This document shows positions 8,728-17,486 of a stretch of DNA of 64,000 nt, piece after piece. Made by a program: the position numbers and the translations under genes. The stretch spans positions 1 to 64,000 of the forward strand of contig JABFRQ010000005.1 in the NCBI GenBank assembly GCA_013141075.1, read 5' to 3'. The stretch comes from Methylotenera sp. (GTDB lineage Bacteria; Pseudomonadota; Gammaproteobacteria; Burkholderiales; Methylophilaceae). Below the pieces are notes generated by a model, which did no database searches, was not told the DNA's origin, and worked only from the letters and a program-made list of their open reading frames with translations. Positions within the stretch are counted from its first letter, which is position 1. Each line of letters starts with the position of its first letter.

Positions 8728-9903
8728 ATGAATCAGCCGAACATTTCCGAACTTGCCCGCCTGAGCGAATTGATCGACTTGATCTACCAAGGTGCGACCG
8801 AAATTAATCGCTGGCAGGAAGCTTTACCTGCCATGGCTGAGTGGTTAGACGCTCCCGCAGCGATACTATACACACCGATGCACACCCCTGATTCAGGTGG
8901 CTTCCAGTTCCCGTATCAAATCCCCCAATCCATGCTGGATTTATGGAGCACCCAGTTCGTTGGCCAAGACCCGTGGACCAATAGTGCGGTAGCTCGTGGG
9001 TTGGCAGTGGAAGGCAATGTACTACTAGGGCAAGACCTGGTGCCACAAGAAGAACTAATCTTAACCCCCTACTACCAGAACTTTCTGGCACGGTTCGATA
9101 CTGCTCACTTGTTAACTAGCGTGGTATTTGGCTTCGCTCCCAACCAAATTACGGTGATCTGTTCTTTTGTCCGCCGAATAAACGATGTTCCATTTTCACA
9201 AGAGCAAAAAGAAAAGCTTACCTTGCTACTACCGCACCTCTCACGTGCCTTGGGAGTGATGTTCCGTTTGCGGAATGCCGAGTTCAAAGTGGCGACCAGT
9301 TTGGCAGCACTAGATCGGTTACAAAATGGCGTGCTGCTAATCGGTGCAGAGGGCGAGGTTACTTTTGCTAACAAAGCAGCACTTAACATTTTGAAGCAAC
9401 AGGATGGGCTACGACTGCAACAGCTTCAAGGCAAGCGTAACCTAGCTGAACTATTTTCCAGGCATCATGAGACACAGCATGCATTGACCGCCGCAATTAA
9501 TGAAGTTATATCGCCAGATATACTGACTACCCAGCATTTCTCACGTGCGGTATGTGTGTCACGCCCTTCTGGACTTGCACCTTATACATTGAACTTTTCT
9601 TCATTACCCTTAAGCAACGAGTTCGGACTAGGGGTAGAGACACCACTAGCGATAGCGTTTCTCACCGATGGTGCTGCATCGGTACGAGTAGATATAGAAT
9701 TGCTTAAATCCTTCTATAGTCTTACACAGGCAGAAGCTCAGCTCGCGGCAATAATGGTAGATGGTGGTTCACTTGCAGAGATTGCAGAACAAACCAATGT
9801 GAGTGTTAATACCGTCAAAACCCAGCTCGGCCAAATTTACGCTAAAACCAATACAAACAGCCGTATCAAGTTAGTTAGGCTACTGATGTCTCTCGCAACG
9901 TAG
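8728..9903 (+). CDS. LuxR-family transcriptional regulator (paralog 2)
   Basis: 391 residues, same length and layout as the protein at 4795-5979: an unassigned N-terminal domain (about 1-190), a PAS-like middle (LLIGAEGEVTFANKAALNIL), and a LuxR-type helix-turn-helix from about residue 329 with NVSVNTVKTQLGQIY. It is transcribed in the same direction as the TonB-dependent receptor 227 bp upstream. Its base composition is visibly richer in G+C than paralog 1, so the pair is unlikely to be a recent tandem duplication; they may have arrived separately or diverged long ago. Target genes unknown. Confidence 0.8.
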   Translation: MNQPNISELARLSELIDLIYQGATEINRWQEALPAMAEWLDAPAAILYTPMHTPDSGGFQFPYQIPQSMLDLWSTQFVGQDPWTNSAVARGLAVEGNVLLGQDLVPQEELILTPYYQNFLARFDTAHLLTSVVFGFAPNQITVICSFVRRINDVPFSQEQKEKLTLLLPHLSRALGVMFRLRNAEFKVATSLAALDRLQNGVLLIGAEGEVTFANKAALNILKQQDGLRLQQLQGKRNLAELFSRHHETQHALTAAINEVISPDILTTQHFSRAVCVSRPSGLAPYTLNFSSLPLSNEFGLGVETPLAIAFLTDGAASVRVDIELLKSFYSLTQAEAQLAAIMVDGGSLAEIAEQTNVSVNTVKTQLGQIYAKTNTNSRIKLVRLLMSLAT

Positions 9904-10281
9904 CCACGAAATAAGCGAAATCTATCCAAGTAAACTCTACTACCTCGCGCTCACCGCAGTATTAAATAACATTGCTAAGCTGTGCCAGTTCAATTTGCAC
10001 GAATTTATTCATATTTTTTGTTTATTAATATGTGATTAAATAATTGTAAATAAATTGTTACATCTCACCTGTTCGGATGATGACAATGGGTTAGAAAAAG
10101 CGAATGATCTGTAACAGAATGTAAAAGTGAATTGTAAAATCGATCTCTACCCCAACAGAATCGCATGAAATTAGAACAATTCTGGCTTAAATTGTATTAG
10201 AGGTGGATTCTAGTAGCATGAGTATTGAACAAAGAATTCGCTGAGTAGTTTAGAAAAGTTAATAAAATTTAGGGGATAAAA
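9904..10281. other. Intergenic region before the secreted-protein cluster
   Basis: 378 AT-rich bases without a convincing gene. TGTAA/TTACA words recur between about 10045 and 10140 (for example attgttacat, ctgtaacagaatgtaaaag), which could be a control site for the cluster that begins at 10282. A good ribosome binding site (aggggat) precedes 10282. Confidence 0.35.
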
Positions 10282-10974
10282 ATGATGATAAAAAGTATCT
10301 TGTTAAGCATTTCTATAATGCTATTGCTCACTGGTTGTCCATCCATGGCTTGGAAACCAGCACCGCCACAACGTGAGATTTTAGAGGGACTAGCCAATCA
10401 GAACCAAATTAAAATCTCACGCAATAAAATCACTGGAGCTTCCAAATTAAAATTGGCTATTATTAGCTCAGCAAACGTTCAACCGCAAATTCAAGCATAT
10501 GGAGAAAATGTCAACCAGTACAAAGGTCTGATTTCCCATTACAGCAGTGACGCAGAAAAGTTAAATGCGGATGCAGATATTGTTTTTTCAGACAAGCTTT
10601 ATCTTCAAGCCATCATAAGTTCACTTAAATCAAGGTTTAGTGAAACCTTTTACGCCAATGACTTAGCAAGTGCTTTTGCAAAAGGGGCTGACTATGCAGC
10701 AGTACTTGATATTCGTTTAGAAATGATAGATTTATCAAATAAATATTACCCTGGTCCAATGATGGAGGATGATATAGCTAATATTCGCACTTTATTTATT
10801 AGTAAAAACTTAGAAGGTGGACCCGATGTAGTGGTAAATAATAGAATTAAAGATGTAACCGAAGGAAAAGGTCCTGAAGCTAATATTCGTTACACTCTAA
10901 ATCGCATGAAAAATGTCCGCCTAAAAAGCCTAAAAGACTTTGAAGCCGAACTTTCGAAAGTAGTTATTAAGTGA
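10282..10974 (+). CDS. Predicted lipoprotein, unknown function
   Basis: 230 residues beginning with a hydrophobic signal and lipobox LLTG-C, so Cys19 should become the lipidated N-terminus after signal peptidase II cleavage. The mature part is alpha/beta mixed in look, with a moderately conserved-looking stretch around KLKLAIISSANVQPQIQAYG. I recognise no family. It starts the same-strand cluster and is followed after 18 bp by the next gene, so the two are probably co-transcribed. Confidence 0.75.
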   Translation: MMIKSILLSISIMLLLTGCPSMAWKPAPPQREILEGLANQNQIKISRNKITGASKLKLAIISSANVQPQIQAYGENVNQYKGLISHYSSDAEKLNADADIVFSDKLYLQAIISSLKSRFSETFYANDLASAFAKGADYAAVLDIRLEMIDLSNKYYPGPMMEDDIANIRTLFISKNLEGGPDVVVNNRIKDVTEGKGPEANIRYTLNRMKNVRLKSLKDFEAELSKVVIK

Positions 10975-10992
10975 CCTAAGATAGGTGAAATC

Positions 10993-12513
10993 ATGTCTTA
11001 TCTAAATAGATTTGCTATTTGCCTACTGCTCGCAATTTCCCTGCAAGCAATAGCCGATACTAAAAATTTAGATTCAGCATTGTCTGAAAGAACGCAACTT
11101 GAGTTTTGTGCCACCTATGCACCTTGTGCCATCGCAGTTGGTATTATGGATGCATCTTCTGCCTCACTTAGTTATGTTGATAAAGTCAAAGCCTACTTTT
11201 CTACATTTGGCAACAAACCTGTTAAAAGTGAAGCGGAATTTAAAGCTTATTTAACAGGCCTAAACCCCTCACAACGACAAGCCTATGTAAATAAATGCCT
11301 TGATGCCCGTGGCACTAATATGCGCGACTATTGTGAGAAAGAATACCTTACTGAATCAGAGCTAAAAAAACTTGAACTCAGTCGAATTAAATCTACTCCC
11401 CAAACTGAGCTGGAAATCATTGAAGAAGAAAAGAAAAAATTAGAAGCTTTAGACAGCAAACTTTACAACGAATTAAGCAGTGCCTGCCCAAGCCCTAATG
11501 CTTTATGTTATGTCAGCAGTATAGATGAGGGCTTAGTAAGATTAAACCTTAGAATTGAACAATTAAATAGCAATCCATTGTTTAGACAGAAATTTGGTCA
11601 ATTTGTATCAAAAGCTTTAAATAGAAAACTTATAGGTTATGAGCTGGATAATGGCAGATTCTGGAGCACAAGAGCTACTCCGACCAAACAAGCAGCAAAC
11701 GCTTGGGATAATTTACCAAGCCGACAACCAAGCACAACAGAAAATAAAAACTTACAAGCATTGGTTGAAACTAATAATACAGCAAATGCCAACAATCCTT
11801 ACGCAGGCGTCAGCGACCAACTTAATCAAGAAACCATCGATAAAAAAGCCAAATCATATGCGCTTACAAGTGGGATTATTTTTGGGGCAATAGATGTGGT
11901 AAATACTGGAGTAGCTGTAGCGGCTATAAATCGCGGACAAAAAATAGAGCAAGAAGCTGAAAGGCAAAGGCAGGTTGCTATGCAGCGAGCACAAGCGGAA
12001 CGGCAACGCATTGAAAATACAAATAATCAAGCACGTGAGCAAAACAATCAACAAAACTCTAACCAAAGTCAAGATGTTGGGGCTACACCTGAGAATCGTC
12101 AATACGACGATCAAAATCCATCTGACATCGCCCGACAAAGTGACCAGACAGATGAATTTCAAGCACAGGAAATTCGTAGAGCTAAAATTAATGAACACCA
12201 TCCCGAAGGTTTGGCGAGTAGCTGCGTTTCTTTTGGAAGGCCTGAAGGGGCATTTAGTGGATTAAAAAATAATTGTAGCTTCAAAATAAACTTATCTTTT
12301 TGCAATCTTCACCCTACGGGCGGGGCAACTGTCTCTGATTGCGACAAGTACGGATTGACGATTGTATTTTTGAACCCAGGACAAACATCCACTGACTTCA
12401 CAAAAGGAGCTCAGCGCACCTTTTGGTTTGCTTGTAAGGAGGGTTATTCTGGTAGGGGAGACGATAGATATGTATCAGGCTCAGGTATTCAAGGTAAATG
12501 TACGGGTAGATAA
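10993..12513 (+). CDS. Secreted multidomain protein with Q/N-rich coiled coil and Cys-rich tail
   Basis: 506 residues. An N-terminal signal peptide (about 1-21) leads to a region with cysteine pairs (FCATYAPC, around residue 40) and an acidic helical stretch (about 130-160, EIIEEEKKKLEALDSK). A hydrophobic segment lies near 290-313 (SGIIFGAIDVVNTGVAVAAI), then a Q/N/R-rich probable coiled coil (about 315-385) and a compact C-terminal domain with about six cysteines. The cysteines suggest an oxidising compartment, and a DsbC-like gene lies 2.7 kb downstream. No family recognised. Ribosome binding site aggtga before the ATG. Confidence 0.7.
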   Translation: MSYLNRFAICLLLAISLQAIADTKNLDSALSERTQLEFCATYAPCAIAVGIMDASSASLSYVDKVKAYFSTFGNKPVKSEAEFKAYLTGLNPSQRQAYVNKCLDARGTNMRDYCEKEYLTESELKKLELSRIKSTPQTELEIIEEEKKKLEALDSKLYNELSSACPSPNALCYVSSIDEGLVRLNLRIEQLNSNPLFRQKFGQFVSKALNRKLIGYELDNGRFWSTRATPTKQAANAWDNLPSRQPSTTENKNLQALVETNNTANANNPYAGVSDQLNQETIDKKAKSYALTSGIIFGAIDVVNTGVAVAAINRGQKIEQEAERQRQVAMQRAQAERQRIENTNNQAREQNNQQNSNQSQDVGATPENRQYDDQNPSDIARQSDQTDEFQAQEIRRAKINEHHPEGLASSCVSFGRPEGAFSGLKNNCSFKINLSFCNLHPTGGATVSDCDKYGLTIVFLNPGQTSTDFTKGAQRTFWFACKEGYSGRGDDRYVSGSGIQGKCTGR

Positions 12514-12640
12514 TAAATCAATGTGGTCTGGACTGTTGTTAAAGTAAGCTCGTGCAAATCATTATTAGAATCAGGATGTTTGGCAGGTTTTGACTACTCC
12601 AAATTGGTGGAATTATGACTGAACATAGCATGGTATTCGT

Positions 12641-13480
12641 ATGAGAAAAATAAGAATCATTGTATTAAGTCTACTTTTTGCTCCTTGTATTAGTTTAGCT
12701 GAGGAGTGTAGTGCTATTGAGCAAAAGATAAAAAACCTAGACTACACTAAGTCTTCTGAGGTTATAGCTAAAGGTAACACATCTTTTTCCAGTCTTTATA
12801 ATGAATGTGATAATAAAAATACTTTTCTTGGTGGTTTGCTACCTGCGTTTAAAGGAATCCCAATGAAATGCACTACGGATAAAAATAATGTTAAGAGAGT
12901 TGTTCAATTTCAAGACAAAACAGTGCTTTTTGAAGCAAAAGCTGCGGTTGATGCGGATGGATCGCCAGTTTCATGTGGTTCAAATAGAAGCAAAACAGAC
13001 CAATGTGAAACTTGGTTGACCTATGATTCCGTCAGTTCAAAAAAGTATATTGATTCTGAACAAGTTCCATTTGTTGTTATTCCCTCTGCAAGTCCGATAT
13101 TGGATAAGAAAAACTCCTTATCCAATGTATCTTTTATGCGGTCAACAGGAATAGGTAAAGGTGATTTAGCTGTTGCGATATATAAGGGAAATTGTTCATT
13201 CGGAATAGTTGGAGATTTAGGGCCATATTTTCGTTTGGGTGAAATGTCTATAGCATCTCACTCAGAATTGAAGAACCCTCAATGTATAGACAATGAAAAA
13301 CCATGTAAGAGATTAGTTGCTGGAGGTGGAGGTAGGGGAATACCTTCAAGTGTCACGTATATAATTTTTCCTGGAACAAGACCAAAACCATTAACAGCGG
13401 AAAATATAATTGAAGTGAGTGCAAAAGATGCAAAAGAGTCGATTAAGAAATTTATTACTGAGAATAGCAAACCCCAATAA
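12641..13480 (+). CDS. Secreted GH75 (chitosanase)-like protein
   Basis: 279 residues with a signal peptide (cleavage near SLA-EE, residue 20). The mature protein shows the layout of glycoside hydrolase family 75: AAVDADGSP (101-109), a strand PFVVIPSAS, KGDLAVAIYKG (about 173-183), the core GDLGP...LGE with D192 and E201, and a closing VTYIIFPGTRP. The acidic residues in the GDxGP and GE blocks are the ones expected to be catalytic in the family. In bacteria this fold is also found in proteins of unproven activity, so chitosan cleavage is not assured; a peptidoglycan or exopolysaccharide role is possible. Pattern recognised by eye only. Confidence 0.6.
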   Translation: MRKIRIIVLSLLFAPCISLAEECSAIEQKIKNLDYTKSSEVIAKGNTSFSSLYNECDNKNTFLGGLLPAFKGIPMKCTTDKNNVKRVVQFQDKTVLFEAKAAVDADGSPVSCGSNRSKTDQCETWLTYDSVSSKKYIDSEQVPFVVIPSASPILDKKNSLSNVSFMRSTGIGKGDLAVAIYKGNCSFGIVGDLGPYFRLGEMSIASHSELKNPQCIDNEKPCKRLVAGGGGRGIPSSVTYIIFPGTRPKPLTAENIIEVSAKDAKESIKKFITENSKPQ

Positions 13481-13592
13481 ATTACAGTAATCGCAAATAT
13501 GTTTATAACATTTTTAAAATTAAGTTAGTCAATTATCGAACTTCGTAATTTAAACATTCAGAATTTTTGAATTTATATTTAGGGATAAGAAG

Positions 13593-14006
13593 ATGCAAAT
13601 AATTAAAATTGGCTGTTTTTTTGCATTATTTTTTGTTTCCATCCAATCAGTAAGAGCGGAGTGGATATGGGATGATAAACCCGATTTAAAAAATAAATTT
13701 GAAAGAACTGTTCAGGAAAATATTAGTGATAAATGCAATTCAGACAATTTGTTTGGATACCAAGATGCTTATCCAACTGAGGAGAATGAAATTGCCTATG
13801 AAATAGTAGTGAATCTTTCAAAATCTTGTTTTGTAAGCTTAGAGAGAAAGTTGAATTATTTAAAAAGTATAGAAAAGCTTCTAGTAGGCGCGAAAAAACC
13901 GACCAAATTGTTCACAAAATTTAGCGCTGATCAAGGTCCAACAATGATATTTTATTTTGCTGCTACAGAACGAGATATAAGTGAGGTTAATAAATTACAT
14001 AGATAA
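13593..14006 (+). CDS. Small exported protein, unknown
   Basis: 137 residues with a signal peptide (about 1-22, ending VRA-EW). The mature protein has two cysteines (C48 and C79) that could form a disulfide, and otherwise charged, mostly helical sequence. No family recognised. Ribosome binding site agggataag precedes the ATG. It lies in the run of exported proteins, 112 bp after the GH75-like gene. Confidence 0.6.
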   Translation: MQIIKIGCFFALFFVSIQSVRAEWIWDDKPDLKNKFERTVQENISDKCNSDNLFGYQDAYPTEENEIAYEIVVNLSKSCFVSLERKLNYLKSIEKLLVGAKKPTKLFTKFSADQGPTMIFYFAATERDISEVNKLHR

Positions 14007-14044
14007 CTTAATTCAATTTTTGAGTAGAATTCAGAGAAATAACC

Positions 14045-14095
14045 ATGAAAAAGCTAATTGTAATTTGTCTTTTTTGTATTACCACGCATTGTTGA
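14045..14095 (+). CDS. Possible 16-codon leader or lipoprotein-signal peptide
   Basis: ATG at 14045 opens a 16-residue frame, MKKLIVICLFCITTHC, that looks like a lipoprotein signal ending at its cysteine and then stops. Just downstream a true lipoprotein starts at 14117. It could be a tiny secreted peptide, a relic of a lost lipoprotein gene, or chance. Confidence 0.25.
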   Translation: MKKLIVICLFCITTHC

Positions 14096-14116
14096 TAAAA
14101 AATGAAAGGGTAGAAA

Positions 14117-15190
14117 ATGAAACTTTTCAACTCAATACTGCTTATATCTATTTTGCTTTCTGGATGTAGCATTTTCCCAAAAAATCAAACCTCAGGCTCG
14201 ATAGAAAAGGATTTAAACAAAAATAACTATACTGGTGAATTTGTACCAGTTCAACCCACTCGTTACGACCCAGCCTACTATCCAGTCGGTACGGTTCCTA
14301 AGGAGTGTACGGAATATACGTATCATTCAAATGATACAAATAATACGAGCGATAAAAAACGAAGGCATTGTTGGCTAAGTATTCTCGCCAACAGCGAGGA
14401 TTATGTTGCGACCAATGAAATATTGAAAAGTGGTTCGGTCGAATTTGGTACTGCAAAAACCAGCAAATCAAATAGTCAATATGAAATAGTCTCACAGTGG
14501 GTTAGATTTATAAATGTAAGTCCAATTGACGCAACTGGAGTAAAAAGACTTGGTGTAGATCATAAAGTTGGTGTTGGTGCAAGAATTGTAGCCAATATTA
14601 CCACACATAAGGCTGGCATCAATTTGGGAGATCTTTTCGCTGTCGCGGCCTCTGCGGAAGCAGGACAGGTTCAAGGCAGCCTTCTCTTCACCATTCAGGG
14701 CATACATGGTAAAGGTATTGATACATATACTCCTAGAGTATCTAAGCTAGATCAGGAAAATCTCAGAAAAGCACTGGAAGCTATACAAAGCATTAAGACG
14801 CTATTACATAATGACGATGCAATTTACTTAACTGGTCAGGTTGTAGCAATCAGAGAAACACCTTCTGAGTCTAAGCCTACTGCTATTACGGTAGCAGCAA
14901 CTTTCGCAAAAAAAGACACCAAATTAAAACGGCAAGGGTGGGTGTATGTAGGAGCTTTTGACTCCAATGGTACTCCACTTGGAGTCACAAATTTGGTTGT
15001 TAGTGGTGCAGGACAGATTATAGGAAATCTGAAAGTAAGAACGGATTTATATGTTCGAGATAACTATCCTCAGTTCCCTTCTTTTCAGCTTGGAGAGCAG
15101 CTAGATGTGCTTAAAGAAGGTAGCGATATCGAAGCAATAAAGACCATTGCGACGGGAATAAACAAAGTCTGGGCATTCATTGAATACTGA
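14117..15190 (+). CDS. Predicted lipoprotein with SH3-like C-terminus
   Basis: 357 residues with lipobox LLSG-C (Cys17 lipidated), preceded by ribosome binding site aaaggg. The N-terminal third is polar with two cysteines; the middle contains a beta-rich stretch (VGVGARIVANITTHKAG and onward). The last 60 residues (LKVRTDLYVRDNYP...GEQLDVLKEG...VWAFIEY) read like a bacterial SH3-type domain, which often binds peptidoglycan or partner proteins. No family name assigned. The position between two exported proteins suggests a surface-complex role. Confidence 0.7.
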   Translation: MKLFNSILLISILLSGCSIFPKNQTSGSIEKDLNKNNYTGEFVPVQPTRYDPAYYPVGTVPKECTEYTYHSNDTNNTSDKKRRHCWLSILANSEDYVATNEILKSGSVEFGTAKTSKSNSQYEIVSQWVRFINVSPIDATGVKRLGVDHKVGVGARIVANITTHKAGINLGDLFAVAASAEAGQVQGSLLFTIQGIHGKGIDTYTPRVSKLDQENLRKALEAIQSIKTLLHNDDAIYLTGQVVAIRETPSESKPTAITVAATFAKKDTKLKRQGWVYVGAFDSNGTPLGVTNLVVSGAGQIIGNLKVRTDLYVRDNYPQFPSFQLGEQLDVLKEGSDIEAIKTIATGINKVWAFIEY

Positions 15191-15265
15191 ACAATCAATA
15201 AGGGACACGATTAAATACTGTGAAAAATTGAAATTAAACGTGGTTAATCCTTATTGTCGTGTTAA

Positions 15266-15769
15266 ATGAGTTTAAAAACTTTTAGCCGCAAGTTGGCGGT
15301 GTTCTCTGATGCTGATTGTCCGTATTGCCAACGTTTAGAGAAGCAAGAGTTATCCAATATTACCGATGTGACCATCTATACGTTTTTATACCCACTTTCG
15401 CAGCTATACCCTGATGCTGCGAACAAATCAAAATATATTTGGTGTGATGCTGACCGTGCAAAAGCTTGGCAAAATTGGATGGTGTATAGCTTATTACCTG
15501 CTAAATCTGGAAGCTGCGATACGCCTATCGCAAAGAATATTGAACTAGCTAATAAACTTGGTGTAACTAGCACACCAACGCTATTTTTTGCTGATGGTAA
15601 ACGCATGCTAGGCGCACAGCCTTATAAAGACATTGAGCGTGCGATGGGCGCGGCTCCTGCGTACTCACAGGCTTCTACAACAGCCGCCGAATTACCCGAT
15701 GACCCTCTGGTATCTGGTGCGAGTGCAAGCCCACGTGCTGCTAAGGCTAAAGGTAAGAAGAAAAAGTAA
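15266..15769 (+). CDS. DsbC-like thioredoxin-fold protein without signal peptide
   Basis: 167 residues. The N-terminus opens directly into a thioredoxin fold with active-site motif CPYC (residues 19-22, in FSDADCPYCQRLEKQ), a later cysteine pair, and the cis-proline region VTSTPTLFF. The order resembles the catalytic domain of DsbC/DsbG disulfide isomerases, but the signal peptide and N-terminal dimerisation domain are missing and only about 75 bp separate it from the preceding gene. The C-terminal 45 residues are Ala/Lys-rich, ending GKKKK. Either a truncated dsbC or a specialised form; a chaperone role for the cysteine-rich neighbours would need export. The first ATG was used; I see no better upstream start. 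Confidence 0.65.
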   Translation: MSLKTFSRKLAVFSDADCPYCQRLEKQELSNITDVTIYTFLYPLSQLYPDAANKSKYIWCDADRAKAWQNWMVYSLLPAKSGSCDTPIAKNIELANKLGVTSTPTLFFADGKRMLGAQPYKDIERAMGAAPAYSQASTTAAELPDDPLVSGASASPRAAKAKGKKKK

Positions 15770-15854
15770 AATTACCGAGCAAGCCAATTTATAGATATGC
15801 AATTGGCTCAAATGTTTTGAGTTGCTGATGGAGACCCTGCTTCGGCTGTTGTTT

Positions 15855-17486
15855 ATGAAAATATCAATAAAAAATGTAGCTTCTATTATTTTGTTGTCAT
15901 GTACGGCGTCAATAAGCCTTGCCGAGCCAATGACGCGCTCAGAATCAATTCTGGGACGGTTTGAGGTAATAGATGAAAATACGCAATGGCCAGAAACGCT
16001 TGAACTGCCAAAAGCATATCGTGATGGTTTTAAGCAGTTAGCGCAAAAAACTCGTGAAACAGGGCTGGAGCAATCGGCATGCTTATCATTGGTGGCTGAG
16101 AGCCAAGGCGGCACAGACCCCACCGCTGCATTGCAAGAATACCAAGCTTTATTGGGCAAGAAAAAGCAAATGGCGGCTGATGAGTTTGAGCGTGAATCAT
16201 CACGCTTACGCAACCTCATTGAAGGTAGTGCCTCCGCTACAAATACTGCCACCACAAGTGCCGCTAAATCACCCGCCAGAATTTGGCAATTAGGCGCAAC
16301 CCAAGGGGGTAATCAAACGTCTGTCAAAACTGAAGAAAACCTAGGGACGTGTGAAAGCATTAGCTTGGGTAAGGTGCATACTCACCCCCATTCTAATTCG
16401 AGAGGGATACTTTCAGATACTGATATAGTAAACGTTATTTTTTGGTCTGAAGGGCAGTACTCTGCAGTAATCAACAACACGAATGATGTTTGTATTGTTA
16501 TTCCGCCAGCGCACCCCATCAACAAATATACCCTATTAGGGGTTAATCAATTCTCAGCCTATGACTATGGTCATTTAGAATTGGCAGCGGTTACTTTTTC
16601 AAATACCATCGATAGTAATTTAGCTATCTCAGACAATCTGAATGCGGTGATTCCAGAAAATAAAAAGGTAGTGGGCATACCCTTTGCAATGAGCATAGAG
16701 GCTTATTATGCGCAACTGCATGGCGCTAGATTATATTGCGGACAGGTAGATACCCCTTTAACCCTTGCTAAACCTATTAATAACCCAGCTAACTTAAAAA
16801 ATAACCCTGGATTAGTGCTGGCCAGCAAAGCTGCCATGATCATGGCAAAACAATTCTATCACCCAGAGTTTCCAGAAATTGACTTTCCATTTACCCCCAT
16901 ATTAGATACACGCTTTTTAAGCTATTTGAGCACTGCCCATAAAAAGTTAAATCCAAAAGTAGATACTGAAGCAGTGTTAATCAGCGAAAAGGAAAATCAC
17001 GCTGTGTTGCTCTCTAATGTATTGTTAATGTTACAAAATGAGCAATACCCTTTTGAAATAGGGAACGATTTTAGTGCTTTTCTCGTACCAGACACAAGAT
17101 CTAATGCTGAAATGCGTAAATTAGGTGTTTCATATGTATATTCATTGCAACCAAGGAGTAAACAGGCGATTATATTCCAGCAAAATTCAACAGAATTGCT
17201 TGTAAAAGTAGAAGATAGTATTCGTATTGCTGCTTGGGAAGTTGGCTATATGTTCTACATAGCCAACCCCAAGACGAATATGATTCAATTTGATTATGGA
17301 GACTCGGGAACCTATGTTGGCGAAGGCAAGTATGTGAAAGAAAAAGGCTGGATACCGCATGGGCAGGGTGAAAGCGATAACGTTAATATGAAAATCATTG
17401 GGCGATTTGAAAATGGTAAGGCAATGGATGGGTTTAAATATTTGGATAAAAAAACTGGTGTATGGGCTGTTGGGAAACTTAAATGA
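15855..17486 (+). CDS. Secreted JAMM/DUF4329-like protein
   Basis: 543 residues from the ATG at 15855, chosen because it opens a clean signal peptide (MKISIKNVASIILLSCTA, cleavage near residue 23). TTG and ATG codons at 15822 and 15828 are in frame but lie upstream of the signal. Residues 174-190 carry HTHP followed nine residues later by S-x2-D (H175, H177, S187, D190), the metal-binding signature of JAMM/MPN metalloproteases and of DUF4329 domains found in RHS-type toxins. The rest is unassigned; near the C-terminus YGDSGTYVGEGKYVKEKGW is MORN-like. It overlaps the next gene by 4 bp (ATGA), so the two proteins are translationally coupled. Protease activity is inferred from the motif only. 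Confidence 0.6.
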   Translation: MKISIKNVASIILLSCTASISLAEPMTRSESILGRFEVIDENTQWPETLELPKAYRDGFKQLAQKTRETGLEQSACLSLVAESQGGTDPTAALQEYQALLGKKKQMAADEFERESSRLRNLIEGSASATNTATTSAAKSPARIWQLGATQGGNQTSVKTEENLGTCESISLGKVHTHPHSNSRGILSDTDIVNVIFWSEGQYSAVINNTNDVCIVIPPAHPINKYTLLGVNQFSAYDYGHLELAAVTFSNTIDSNLAISDNLNAVIPENKKVVGIPFAMSIEAYYAQLHGARLYCGQVDTPLTLAKPINNPANLKNNPGLVLASKAAMIMAKQFYHPEFPEIDFPFTPILDTRFLSYLSTAHKKLNPKVDTEAVLISEKENHAVLLSNVLLMLQNEQYPFEIGNDFSAFLVPDTRSNAEMRKLGVSYVYSLQPRSKQAIIFQQNSTELLVKVEDSIRIAAWEVGYMFYIANPKTNMIQFDYGDSGTYVGEGKYVKEKGWIPHGQGESDNVNMKIIGRFENGKAMDGFKYLDKKTGVWAVGKLK

